Positions 26,506 to 35,156 of a DNA stretch of 64,000 bases are shown in pieces. The stretch comes from Gimesia maris (GTDB taxonomy: Bacteria > Planctomycetota > Planctomycetia > Planctomycetales > Planctomycetaceae). A model generated the notes under the pieces. That model worked only from the letters and a program-made list of their open reading frames with translations. It was not told the DNA's origin and searched no databases. Positions within the stretch are counted from its first letter, which is position 1. Every line of letters begins with the position of its first letter. The stretch covers positions 6,029,001 to 6,093,000 of the forward strand of contig NZ_CP042910.1 in the NCBI RefSeq assembly GCF_008298035.1, given 5' to 3'. Both the position numbers and the translations under genes were made by a program.

Positions 26506-26524
26506 TAGTGTATTTTCGACACTA
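26506..26524 (-). promoter_or_regulatory. candidate NrtR operator at the NAD operon promoter
   Basis: Perfect inverted repeat TAGTGT-N7-ACACTA, 16 bases upstream of the pncB start, containing the GT-N7-AC core reported for NrtR operators. On the minus strand TTGACT (26535-26540) can serve as -35, placing the palindrome over the -10 region, where binding would block transcription. Confidence 0.65.
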
Positions 26525-26959
26525 TCTGAAAAAAAGTCAAGCAGCAATTGCCGATTTAATGAAGTTTATCGCACGCTAGCGGACTTCTCACACGAATGTA
26601 TTCGAGAGCACGAATCGTGTCCTCTGACTCTGCAGACGCCGATCGACAGTATGAAGCGGGAGTAGAGAAGTTCCGTTTCTTTCAGATTCTGCTTTTGTCC
26701 AGGAGGTACCTGTCAAGATTTCGCCCCCCTGGTGCGTGCTCTAATCAAACAGACGGAGACAGGTAATCAGACTTTGAACGATTCCTCTTTGATCTCTACT
26801 GCGGCTGCTTTCCCTAAAAAAAATATCGGCTACCCGGGAGTAGCCGATATTCTGATTTCTGAACGAGTTTTCCGAGCCAGCAGTATTATAGATACGCGTT
26901 ACCGCAGGCTAAAGAATCCTCTATTTCTTTGTCTGGCGTGATCTAGAGAAGGGTTACCT
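26525..26959. other. intergenic region between NAD operon and polysaccharide locus
   Basis: This region holds the pncB promoter and, at 26815-26851, a terminator for the polysaccharide genes that approach from the other side. A 69-codon plus-strand frame at 26732-26941 runs through the terminator and is not credible. Confidence 0.6.
26815..26851 (-). terminator. strong intrinsic terminator for the minus-strand epimerase gene
   Basis: A perfect 12-bp stem (26822-26833 with 26840-26851, GGCTAC/GTAGCC core) with a six-base loop is followed, on the minus strand, by eight T residues (26816-26823 read as A on plus). It lies 108 bp past the stop of the epimerase gene at 26960. Confidence 0.85.
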
Positions 26960-28012
26960 TCAGACACGCTGTTCCCAGGATTGAACCACTTCTGAAAAGA
27001 TATCATCCAGTGATTTTGTGATTCCCCATTCCGGGTAATCACTTTTCATGTGATCCAGATTGGAATAATAGCAGATATGATCTCCGGAACGGTTTTCGTC
27101 CGAATACTTCCAGCGCATTTCTTTTCCGGTCAACTGGCTGACCCGATCAAATGCGTCCAGGATGGACAGGCTGTTCTGCTTTCCACCACCAATATTGTAT
27201 ACGGCTGCCGATCTCGGCTTATCGATAAACTGTTCAATAAAGCGGATCACATCGAGTGAATGGATGTTATCCCGCACCTGCTTACCCTTGTATCCAAACA
27301 CGGTATATTCACGTTCCTGCAGATTGCAGTTTACGAGAAAGCTGAGGAAGCCATGCAGTTCTACCCCGGAGTGATTCGGGCCGGTCAGACAGCCACCCCG
27401 CAGACAGCAGGTTGGCATATCAAAGTAACGACCGTATTCCTGAACCATCACGTCTGCTGCCACTTTGGATGCCCCGAAAATGGAATGCTTCGATGCATCG
27501 ATTCGCATTGATTCATCAATTCCATTTGCGTAGGCAGGATCATCATACTCCCAGCGCGTTTCTAATTCTTTCAGTTTGATTTCATTAGGTGCGTCGCCAT
27601 AAACTTTGTTTGTGCTCATGGTAACGAAGGGGCTTTCCAGACTGTGAAGGCGGTTCGCCTCCAGCAGGTTGATTGTCCCGACCGCATTGACGGAAAAGTC
27701 CGTTAGAGGAAAATCCCGCGCTTTATCGTGAGAAGGCTGGGCTGCACAATGTACGGTGGCATCGAACTTTTCTGTCTGATACAGCTCCATGATGCTGTCA
27801 ACATTTCGAATGTCCAGATTCAAGTGACGGAAGTTTTTCGTGCTGTCCAGCAGACGTTTTAATGACCAGCTGGTATCACCCGCCTGCCCAAAAAATTCAG
27901 CACGCATGTTGTTATCAACGCCAACAACTTCCCATCCTCGCTGGTCGAAATAAGTAACGGCCTCTGATCCAATCAGGCCACTGGAACCAGTTACTAACAT
28001 TTTTTTGGTCAA
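26960..28012 (-). CDS. NAD-dependent sugar epimerase/dehydratase (CDP-paratose 2-epimerase-like)
   Basis: A 350-residue extended SDR. The NAD-binding [11 protein letters not shown] follows the N-terminus, with Asp33 (VDNN) selecting NAD. The catalytic Y-x3-K position reads [11 protein letters not shown], so the usual Tyr is Phe; the same spot with the surrounding [22 protein letters not shown] is, as I recall, shared by relatives annotated as CDP-paratose/CDP-tyvelose epimerases. RDNIHSLDV and the [16 protein letters not shown]-terminal substrate motif are present. It is the terminal gene of the minus-strand group 30.2-26.9 kb of the polysaccharide locus and probably makes a nucleotide-activated deoxysugar. 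Exact substrate unknown. Confidence 0.85.
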   Translation of the reverse strand: MTKKMLVTGSSGLIGSEAVTYFDQRGWEVVGVDNNMRAEFFGQAGDTSWSLKRLLDSTKNFRHLNLDIRNVDSIMELYQTEKFDATVHCAAQPSHDKARDFPLTDFSVNAVGTINLLEANRLHSLESPFVTMSTNKVYGDAPNEIKLKELETRWEYDDPAYANGIDESMRIDASKHSIFGASKVAADVMVQEYGRYFDMPTCCLRGGCLTGPNHSGVELHGFLSFLVNCNLQEREYTVFGYKGKQVRDNIHSLDVIRFIEQFIDKPRSAAVYNIGGGKQNSLSILDAFDRVSQLTGKEMRWKYSDENRSGDHICYYSNLDHMKSDYPEWGITKSLDDIFSEVVQSWEQRV

Positions 28013-28169
28013 TGTTCTACTTTCTTTTATTCTTACAAGACTGATCTGTTCCCCGCACTGTGCAGGAAAAAAAGAAATCGAGTTTCCGTTAATTTTAATC
28101 CGTTAAAACAGCTCCCAGGGACCAGAGTTCTTCCATCTGACTGATTAGAAGATAACCGGTTGAATCCTG

Positions 28170-29039
28170 TTAAGCCGCTTTTTTGATATTTTCATCCTGT
28201 TCAATTTTAGCAAGGCGAGAACCGACTTCCTGAATTTCTCCTTCCAGAGTCACCAGTCGATAATTGAGGACTTCTTCACTCTTGGAAGATTTCCTTTTTG
28301 AAGAGAGTTTTTCAGCAATGACATCGTCGTGAATCAAAATGCGTTCGGCAAATACTTTGATAAACGTACTCATATAGCGTCTGCCCATGGCGCTGAGTCG
28401 TAAATTCGATTCGCCCCAGGTTCGACCCGACCATTTAATGGGAATCTGTGTAATCGTATAATTTCGTATGAGTGCAGACAGAGACATTTCGACGGTAATA
28501 TTAAAGTGACTTGCACAGTACGGTCCGCAGGCTTCAATCACTTCGCGACGATAGCCTTTGAAAGCATTGGTCAGGTCATTGAATTTACACCAGAAGAGCC
28601 ACTTCAGAGAATAGTTCACAATTCGATTGACGACATATTTAACGCGAGGATAATCCTCAACTTTACTGCCTTCAATAAATCGGGACCCGAAGACGCAGTC
28701 GTACCCCTCTTCCAGCTTTCTGTAGTAGGCCACGACATCATCGGGATGATCGGACAGGTCCGCCATGTAGACAACGATGTAATCCCCGCGGGCTGCACTC
28801 AATCCGGTTCGAATCGCACGTCCGAAGCCATTTGGCGGCGAACAGTTGATATAACGCACCCGCGCGTCATCTGCAGACAGTTCCTGCAGTACCGCTTCAG
28901 TTCGGTCCTTACTGTTATCATTGGCGACAACAATTTCGAATGGAATCTCATTCCTGTCCAACTCACTGGCTAATGCGTGAATTGTCGCGCCAATGTTTTT
29001 TTCTTCGTTATAAGCGGGAATTACAACCGACAGCAACAT
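28170..29039 (-). CDS. family 2 glycosyltransferase, dolichol-phosphate mannosyltransferase-like
   Basis: A 289-residue GT-A enzyme: LLSVVIPAYNEEKNIG, IVVANDNSKDRT, the metal-binding region YMADLSDHPDD, GSRFIEGS and KWSGRTWGESN fit polyprenyl-phosphate sugar transferases (DPM1-like). No membrane helices; the C-terminal 45 residues are charged and predicted coiled coil (VTLEGEIQEVGSRLAKIEQ). It likely loads a sugar onto a lipid carrier at the inner face of the membrane. It lies between the two epimerase/dehydratase genes on the same strand. Confidence 0.88.
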   Translation of the reverse strand: MLLSVVIPAYNEEKNIGATIHALASELDRNEIPFEIVVANDNSKDRTEAVLQELSADDARVRYINCSPPNGFGRAIRTGLSAARGDYIVVYMADLSDHPDDVVAYYRKLEEGYDCVFGSRFIEGSKVEDYPRVKYVVNRIVNYSLKWLFWCKFNDLTNAFKGYRREVIEACGPYCASHFNITVEMSLSALIRNYTITQIPIKWSGRTWGESNLRLSAMGRRYMSTFIKVFAERILIHDDVIAEKLSSKRKSSKSEEVLNYRLVTLEGEIQEVGSRLAKIEQDENIKKAA

Positions 29040-29133
29040 AATGAAACCTCTTGTAAAAACGGACTGTTCACTTATGCGTAAAGATTACTGGTGATATGAG
29101 ATACAGCAGAAGATTTAATCTGAGTGCCCCTGA

Positions 29134-30204
29134 CTAACCTAATATTTTCTGCAGGCCTGGAGGACTTTGATCTATCCAGTTATAGATTGATTCAACCGTA
29201 TCCTTCATTTTGCGTTGAGGCTTCCAGCCAAAATCCTGATTGACGCGCGAGTTATCAGTTAAATAAATACGGAGATCGACAGAAGATGTTTCTTCCTCTT
29301 TTGAGAGGGGAACTGACCGTCCCGTAATTTCCTGGCAGAGTTTTGTCAATTCGAGTAGTGAAGTCGAAGCTTCGCGACCACCGCCAACGTTGTAAGGTTT
29401 TGCATTCCACAACTCTTTGTGCTGGAGTTGCTTTAACAGCAGATCGGTGAAATCGTCAATGTGCAGGACATCACGAACCTGCTTCCCTGTACCTCCGAAG
29501 CCTTTGTAACAGAGGGGCTTTTCAAAATAATGTCGTGCCACCCATAACGAAACGACTCCCTGATCGACCTTGCCCATTTGCCACGGCCCGGCAAGTACGC
29601 CACAGCGATTGACCATGACCGGCATGTTGTGCAGGTAATGATATTCCTGGAGTAAATACTCGCTGGCCAGTTTAGTAGCCCCGTATAAGGACCTGGCCCC
29701 CGGCAGAGGAAAATCTTCTGTCACTCCCTGAGAACTGACGCCTGGAACCGCCTGATCGTCTAACCATTCGTAACGGGTTTCCCCTTCTTCCCAGGCCAGA
29801 CGTTCCAGTGTCTCAATCGGATAGATTCGACTGGTGCTCAGTAACATGAGCGCCGCGTTATTCTTTCTGGCTGCTTCCAGGCAATGGGCAGTCGAAACCA
29901 GATTATTTTCGATGAGTGGCCAACCGCTGCCGGTTGTTCCCTGATGCACTGAAGGTTCCGCAGAACAGTCAATCAGCAGATCAAAGGCAGGTAAAGATTC
30001 CCAGTCACTGGGCAGTCTCACATCCCCGTGGACAAATTCCACTCCTAAATCTTTGAAACGTTCCAGGTTCAGCTCACTGCCACGACGACGCAAATTATCA
30101 AATGCGATAATACGTGAATCCGTCTGTTCATGCAGGGCATGAATGATGCTGGACCCAACAAAGCCGGCACCACCAGTCACAACGATAGTTTTGTGTTCGA
30201 TCAT
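29134..30204 (-). CDS. NAD-dependent epimerase/dehydratase family protein
   Basis: A 356-residue extended SDR with GGAGFVGSSI at the N-terminus, the catalytic SLYGATKLASEYLLQEY (Tyr-x3-Lys intact), RDVLHIDDF and YNVGGGREASTSLLEL near the C-terminus. It is similar in plan to the gene at 26960 but with the normal catalytic Tyr. The two enzymes may work in sequence on a nucleotide sugar for the surface polysaccharide. First gene of its minus-strand group; a 970-bp non-coding stretch lies upstream. Confidence 0.86.
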   Translation of the reverse strand: MIEHKTIVVTGGAGFVGSSIIHALHEQTDSRIIAFDNLRRRGSELNLERFKDLGVEFVHGDVRLPSDWESLPAFDLLIDCSAEPSVHQGTTGSGWPLIENNLVSTAHCLEAARKNNAALMLLSTSRIYPIETLERLAWEEGETRYEWLDDQAVPGVSSQGVTEDFPLPGARSLYGATKLASEYLLQEYHYLHNMPVMVNRCGVLAGPWQMGKVDQGVVSLWVARHYFEKPLCYKGFGGTGKQVRDVLHIDDFTDLLLKQLQHKELWNAKPYNVGGGREASTSLLELTKLCQEITGRSVPLSKEEETSSVDLRIYLTDNSRVNQDFGWKPQRKMKDTVESIYNWIDQSPPGLQKILG

Positions 30205-31173
30205 AATTTGATAATAATTGTGTAATTAAGCAGCCCTGATCCGTTTGAATTTCAGAGACATACTTCGTCTCTCATTACGGTTTTAAGCTGGCAGTAAAAC
30301 TGATTCGGATCTCTGAAACCTGCGTCACAGATCTCATTTATTTCATTTGCGTCAGAATATTACTGATATTGATAAAATGATAAAAGACCAATTCCATCAT
30401 CATTTGTGAACCAGTTCTTTACGCGCTGGTCAATGTGACGAATCTGTTTAAACTCTTGATATAAAAGGCTTAAGTCCTTTTCAGTATCAGTCTTGTTTAG
30501 AACCATGCACAGCCTGAACCAGACTGTGTGCCGTTTTACTGTAGCGTCTCCGGCTCAATCTGGTCCGAGTATCAGAGACTGAGAGACGTTAAGATTATCT
30601 GTAATGCAGACAAGAGCCTGTTGCAGAGAGCCCGCCCGGATCTGGAACCAGTTCCTTACATTAAGGAGACTAATCGACAAACAACTGCTGTCTCTGTTCG
30701 ATCGGATATCGCGGTTCTTGGAGTTCGCTGTCGTTTCCCCGTCTTGCAATCAAATGAGACGACGTCTGTCTGTTCCTCAGTGCCCCGCCACCCTGAACGA
30801 AAAGAATCGCTTTTTTTATACTTGTGTCCTATTGGTATACCCATCATCGCTATCAAGTCTTAATATGCCAGCACACAGCATTTAGGGAGTCGTAATCGAG
30901 CAGGCCCTGATCGCGCCACGCTGGAGAAGGTGGTTTTTGATGATGCATTTACCTCATCCTCGGAAGGGCCAGTCTTAACCCAAACGGGACCACAATTGAC
31001 CTCCCTGATGAGTGAAGTAATGAAACAGGTCACCGTCATTTTTTCGAGTGACCGTGTACGGTCCAGAAGTAACTTTCAGAGGAATTGCGAGCACGTTTTT
31101 CTTTGAAAGGCAAATAACAACCCGCCTGGTCAGAACCAAATTCAGATTCCCCCCATAACCTCGAGCCTCGAAC
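30205..31173. other. 970-bp region without recognised gene, with one dispersed repeat
   Basis: It separates divergent genes. It contains copy A of a dispersed repeat (30531-30592). A 60-odd codon open frame without a start exists near 30905-31105 but has no recognisable family features. The short frames here look like noise. Confidence 0.55.
30531..30592 (+). repeat. dispersed intergenic repeat, copy A
   Basis: About 60 bp beginning CCGTTTTACTGTAGC and containing CTCC, GGTCCGAGTATC and AGA blocks that recur in the same order at 36697-36760 and 57257-57320. Outer arms CGTCTC/GAGACG (30545-30550 and 30582-30587 approximately) allow a hairpin. Confidence 0.65.
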
Positions 31174-33063
31174 ATGTTGAACAGCGCGTTACTTTTTGCT
31201 GAAATTTCGCTATTGAGCGGCTGCTTTCTGCTCTACATTCATGCCATCGGAACAATCTTTAAAGACAGATTCTCGAACACACCAGCTTCGGTCCCCCCGC
31301 TATTCCTGGGGTTGATCAGTTTATTTTCCTTAGTTTATCTGCTGACCATGGTGACGCTCTACCAGAATGAACTTGCTCACTATCTACACTATTTTTTTCT
31401 GTCGAGCGTTTGTCTGACAGTTGTACTTGCCTGCTTTTCGAAGAGTCCGATTTTCAACAGGAACATTGTTGAAAATTGCGTCATTTTCAGCGTTGCCATG
31501 TTTATCATTCTGCTCTACCAGTTTTACCCTTATGAGTATTTGACGAATGATATCCCCACAGATAATTTTCTTCATGATCTCGCATACGATAACGTGATTT
31601 CGTTATGGTTCGCGGAATCGCTGCTTCGTGGCGAGCTTTTGGAATTTGGGGACTGGCTGGGAAGTGACCGACCACCATTGTTCTCAGGCACCATACTTTT
31701 CCTGAATGCGACGCAGCTGCCCGTGGACCAGGTCTACCTGTTGATCGGGATAGCCGTACAGGCAATCCTCATTCCCGTTGTGTCTGAATTTGTCGCCGGC
31801 TTAAGCAAGCGAAAACTGACAATACCGGAGAAACTTTTTCTTACCTTCATCGTGATTTCGACGCCTGTCTTTATCCATAACGTGGCCTTTCTCTGGCCCA
31901 AACTGTTCGCAGCCATCTTCATGATCATCGCGGTAGATCTACTTTTTTTTCAACCCGAAAAATCCATCAGGCTTACTATTCTGACTTCCATCTCCATGCT
32001 GCTTTCGTTCCTGGCGCATGGCGGATCCGGCTTCGCAATTCTCGCCGTTGCTTTGATCTACATCGTCCGGATCAGAAAAAAAGAAGAACTTTATCGGGGA
32101 TTCCTGATAGCCGCTGTATTTTTTGCTGGATATACACCGTGGATTTTCTACCAGAAGGTCGTGCAACCTCCGGGTGACCGACTGCTCAAATGGCATATTC
32201 TTGCGCAAATCGATATCGTGCCCGAAGGGGTTGGCCCTCTCTTCGTCAAAAAAATCAAAGAGATGCATTATTTTGACATTCCAGTCAGGACCTATCAGTC
32301 CTTCCATAATCAGATCCTGGAAGGCTTCCCACAGATAGTGAGCACCCCCAGCATCGATCGGTTCGCCGAGCTCTCATTTTATAAAATACCGTTCTCCGTC
32401 GGCGTACCGTTATTTATAACGGCCCTTTGCCTGTTATTCTATCGGGATAAAAGTTTTAAGACCGTAATGCTGATCGCATTCGTGAATGCCATCGTCTGGT
32501 TTGCCCTGCCATTCAAACCCGTCTGGTCTATTCACGAGGGTACCTACTTTCTACCCATCATGATTATCACGGCAGGTGTGTATGGTGTTCTCAATCTGCG
32601 TTCCGGAAAATTGCCTGTGATGCTCACTTTGGTTGGATTTGGAATCGCAAACCTGGTCATCATGGACTGGCACAGGATGTACTTGTTTGAAAATACACAT
32701 CTGGTTCCGCACGATGTCTACAAAATGGTTGATATTACGAACTATAATGGCGGGAAAGATTTTGATAATACCAGCATTGAAAATCTTTCCGTTTTCGGAA
32801 GCCGTCTGACAACGGATGCGGACACTGCTGATTTTAAGCTCAGTGCTGTCAATGGTGATGCGATCTACTACATCACGGGACCGGACGCAAACGGTCAGAC
32901 ATTAGAAGTCTACGGAGACGGCAAACGAGTCCTTGAACTGACCGACACAAAGATTCATCGATGGAAAAGACTGGATGTTGGAAGATTCGAGAAGTTGCAG
33001 ATCAGATTGGTGGACAATGGGAAAAACTGGGGACAATGGAGTGCAATTGCCGTTCGAAAATAA
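31174..33063 (+). CDS. polytopic membrane protein, possible GT-C type transferase, with C-terminal lectin-like domain
   Basis: A 629-residue protein with around 11-12 hydrophobic helices in the first 490 residues and a soluble C-terminal domain of about 120 residues. After the first helices an acidic loop (DIPTDNFLHDLAYDN) and GDWLGSDRPPLFSG resemble the first outer loop of GT-C sugar transferases. The C-terminal domain (TGPDANGQTLEVYGDGKRVLEL..HRWKRLDV..GKNWGQWSAIAV) is shared with the 704-aa protein at 37777-39891. Location in the polysaccharide locus suggests lipid-linked sugar transfer at the outer face of the membrane; this is inference. Confidence 0.68.
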   Translation: MLNSALLFAEISLLSGCFLLYIHAIGTIFKDRFSNTPASVPPLFLGLISLFSLVYLLTMVTLYQNELAHYLHYFFLSSVCLTVVLACFSKSPIFNRNIVENCVIFSVAMFIILLYQFYPYEYLTNDIPTDNFLHDLAYDNVISLWFAESLLRGELLEFGDWLGSDRPPLFSGTILFLNATQLPVDQVYLLIGIAVQAILIPVVSEFVAGLSKRKLTIPEKLFLTFIVISTPVFIHNVAFLWPKLFAAIFMIIAVDLLFFQPEKSIRLTILTSISMLLSFLAHGGSGFAILAVALIYIVRIRKKEELYRGFLIAAVFFAGYTPWIFYQKVVQPPGDRLLKWHILAQIDIVPEGVGPLFVKKIKEMHYFDIPVRTYQSFHNQILEGFPQIVSTPSIDRFAELSFYKIPFSVGVPLFITALCLLFYRDKSFKTVMLIAFVNAIVWFALPFKPVWSIHEGTYFLPIMIITAGVYGVLNLRSGKLPVMLTLVGFGIANLVIMDWHRMYLFENTHLVPHDVYKMVDITNYNGGKDFDNTSIENLSVFGSRLTTDADTADFKLSAVNGDAIYYITGPDANGQTLEVYGDGKRVLELTDTKIHRWKRLDVGRFEKLQIRLVDNGKNWGQWSAIAVRK

Positions 33064-33419
33064 ATGAGCGATTGGAAACAGTTGTCGAACGAGTGTCAGA
33101 TTTCCTTTTCGGTTTGATACGCCCCGGGACCAGGAAGTTCGTCGACTCAAAAGAAAGCGAGATCATGCCCGGGGAAGTCATCAGAGGAATGATATCATTG
33201 AATACCCTGATGACTCATCTTGCCCCTTCATCTTGTCATTCTCTACGAAGTTCGTTATCAATTCAGAATGTTTTATTAAAAAAGCCGTCTCGATAAGTCT
33301 TCGCAAGGAGCAGGACAGGATTATCATCCCCTGTTCTTTATTTGATTTACAGCAGACACTGCAGATTTCTACTTAAGCAGCCAGAGTCATACTCATTATA
33401 TCAGACCAGGAGCATTTTA
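33064..33419. other. intergenic, no feature seen
   Basis: About 356 bp between plus-strand genes. It must hold the promoter of the following gene unless read-through occurs. No terminator or repeat is clear. Confidence 0.5.
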
Positions 33420-34910
33420 GTGGCATTGAATATCAAGCCCACCCTGCTTACAAAAATCACCATGGGTTCCTTTTTACTCTTTCTCATCTTGAATGGTGCT
33501 TATTACCTTCTGTTGGGTCTTAATATTCAATTTTTAAAAGCAGAATCAGGAATCTACCTGGCAAATGCAGGCAAAGCTTCTGCAGAAGGCTTTGCGTTTA
33601 TCATCCCGATCATGAAGAATGGATATAATGGTCATTTTGCCCCGCTGGCGTTTCTGGCGGAGTTCTGGCAGTCCCAATTATTCGGTACTCATGAAACGTA
33701 CTGGTTCTGGCGTCAGATGGTCGTCGTTTCTCTATTTATGACCTGTATCTCTTTTTTTTCCATCAGCCTGGCAATGCTGGAAAGCGATCTCAAAAAGCCA
33801 ACTATTCCAACCAGCCTGGCAGGCATTTCCATTGCGGTGATATTTGGGTTTCAGCCGATCGTAACCACCTTAGTCTCCTGGCCGTTCATGGCGATTCAGC
33901 TTTTTTGTTTATCGTTGGCAATCCTGTCGTTTCTCTACCTCATTAAGTTTTCAAATTCCAACTCGCGTACACACTTGTGGCTGGCGCTCGTGCTCGCTTA
34001 TTCAACGATGCATGTTTTTGGAACCGGACTGGCAATCAGCGTCTCTGTTTTATTTACAGCGACGATTTTAATCGCTCTCCGGTGGTATGCTGCAGGCGAA
34101 GAGAAATCCGTTCTGAGGCAATCGTTAACCCCCGTATTCGTGCTGCTCGCATTCACCATCATACATACTGTGTTAATGGTGAGATCAGTTGGGGGAACGC
34201 CTCCCAGTGAGAGTGTCAGCATTGGTGTCAGTATTGCCCGCTACGGCGCCATCTTTATTGAATTACTTCATACGTCACTCAGATCCATTTGGGCGCAAGG
34301 TGGAATTCTAAATCCTGAGATGCGGGGAATGGGGGCGGATTCCTGTTACGGATGGGGACTGATATTTATTCTCTCAGTTACCATGTTTTCGCTGATGCAT
34401 TCCTATCTGAAAACTCCTTCGGAAAAAGCTTTGTCGCGCATCACGATCACGATGTTACCAACTCTGACATTGATCATTATCGTAGGAATGATTACCTACC
34501 GAATTCGAACAGAGCCTTCCAACAATGTGCTCATTGGTTATATCAATACAGACCGCTATCTCATTTTCAGTTCATTTTGCGGTCTGGTCTTCATAGCCGG
34601 TTTGTATCTCATTTCGAAAGTGAAACTTTCTGCCAGCTCCGCGGCCGCATTTCTGACAGCTGCGATAGTATGCGTCTGTGGCAACGCGGTTTTCATGCAT
34701 AAAGTGCCGTATATTATCTGGCCGGAAAAATTAATCTCACATACCGACTACTGGAACGGCATCCTCAATTCGGTGAAAGACGACACAGATTATCAAAGCA
34801 CCAACTGGAATCAATCGATGAAAACCGTTACTGATTTTGATATTACCCCTTTGACTTTTCAGCAATTAATTGAAAACGACTTAGAGGACAGAGGTCAAAA
34901 GCGCCCCTGA
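33420..34910 (+). CDS. polytopic membrane protein, unknown function, first of a tandem paralogue pair
   Basis: A 496-residue protein with about 10-11 membrane helices. Start is GTG 33420, preceded by AGGAG; this aligns exactly with the GTG start of the paralogue downstream and gives the same length. The ATG at 33342 in the same frame adds 26 residues with no counterpart. Conserved with the paralogue: LKAESG, GHFAPLAFLAE, HETYWFWRQ, FGFQPI, HTSLRSIWAQGG, YINTDRYLIFSSFCGLV and GNAVFMHKVP. The context suggests a part in polysaccharide assembly such as a sugar transferase or polymerase, but I recognise no family motif. Confidence 0.72.
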   Translation: MALNIKPTLLTKITMGSFLLFLILNGAYYLLLGLNIQFLKAESGIYLANAGKASAEGFAFIIPIMKNGYNGHFAPLAFLAEFWQSQLFGTHETYWFWRQMVVVSLFMTCISFFSISLAMLESDLKKPTIPTSLAGISIAVIFGFQPIVTTLVSWPFMAIQLFCLSLAILSFLYLIKFSNSNSRTHLWLALVLAYSTMHVFGTGLAISVSVLFTATILIALRWYAAGEEKSVLRQSLTPVFVLLAFTIIHTVLMVRSVGGTPPSESVSIGVSIARYGAIFIELLHTSLRSIWAQGGILNPEMRGMGADSCYGWGLIFILSVTMFSLMHSYLKTPSEKALSRITITMLPTLTLIIIVGMITYRIRTEPSNNVLIGYINTDRYLIFSSFCGLVFIAGLYLISKVKLSASSAAAFLTAAIVCVCGNAVFMHKVPYIIWPEKLISHTDYWNGILNSVKDDTDYQSTNWNQSMKTVTDFDITPLTFQQLIENDLEDRGQKRP

Positions 34911-35156
34911 TCTAAACGGAGTATTTTGATCGCGATTTTTTACAACGCTGCTCTGGATACTGTTTCTATAGATGAAAGCAGCAGCAGCACTCAAACCTTC
35001 TGCGAGTTAAGAACGGGAACAGCTGACTGGACATACAGTGAGACTTCGATGACTCTTTGTGTGGATCGTGACAAATGAGTTCCGGTTTCATACAAAGCTC
35101 ATTTCAATGAACATCAGACAGCTGAATCTCCCCATTTTTAAGAACTGGAGTCCTTT

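Noticed and set aside
26732..26941. 69-codon plus-strand open frame
   Set aside because: It reads straight through a perfect 12-bp terminator stem and has no protein-like features.
30905..31105. Open frame of about 65 codons in the 970-bp gap
   Set aside because: No start codon or recognisable motif; not enough to call a gene remnant.
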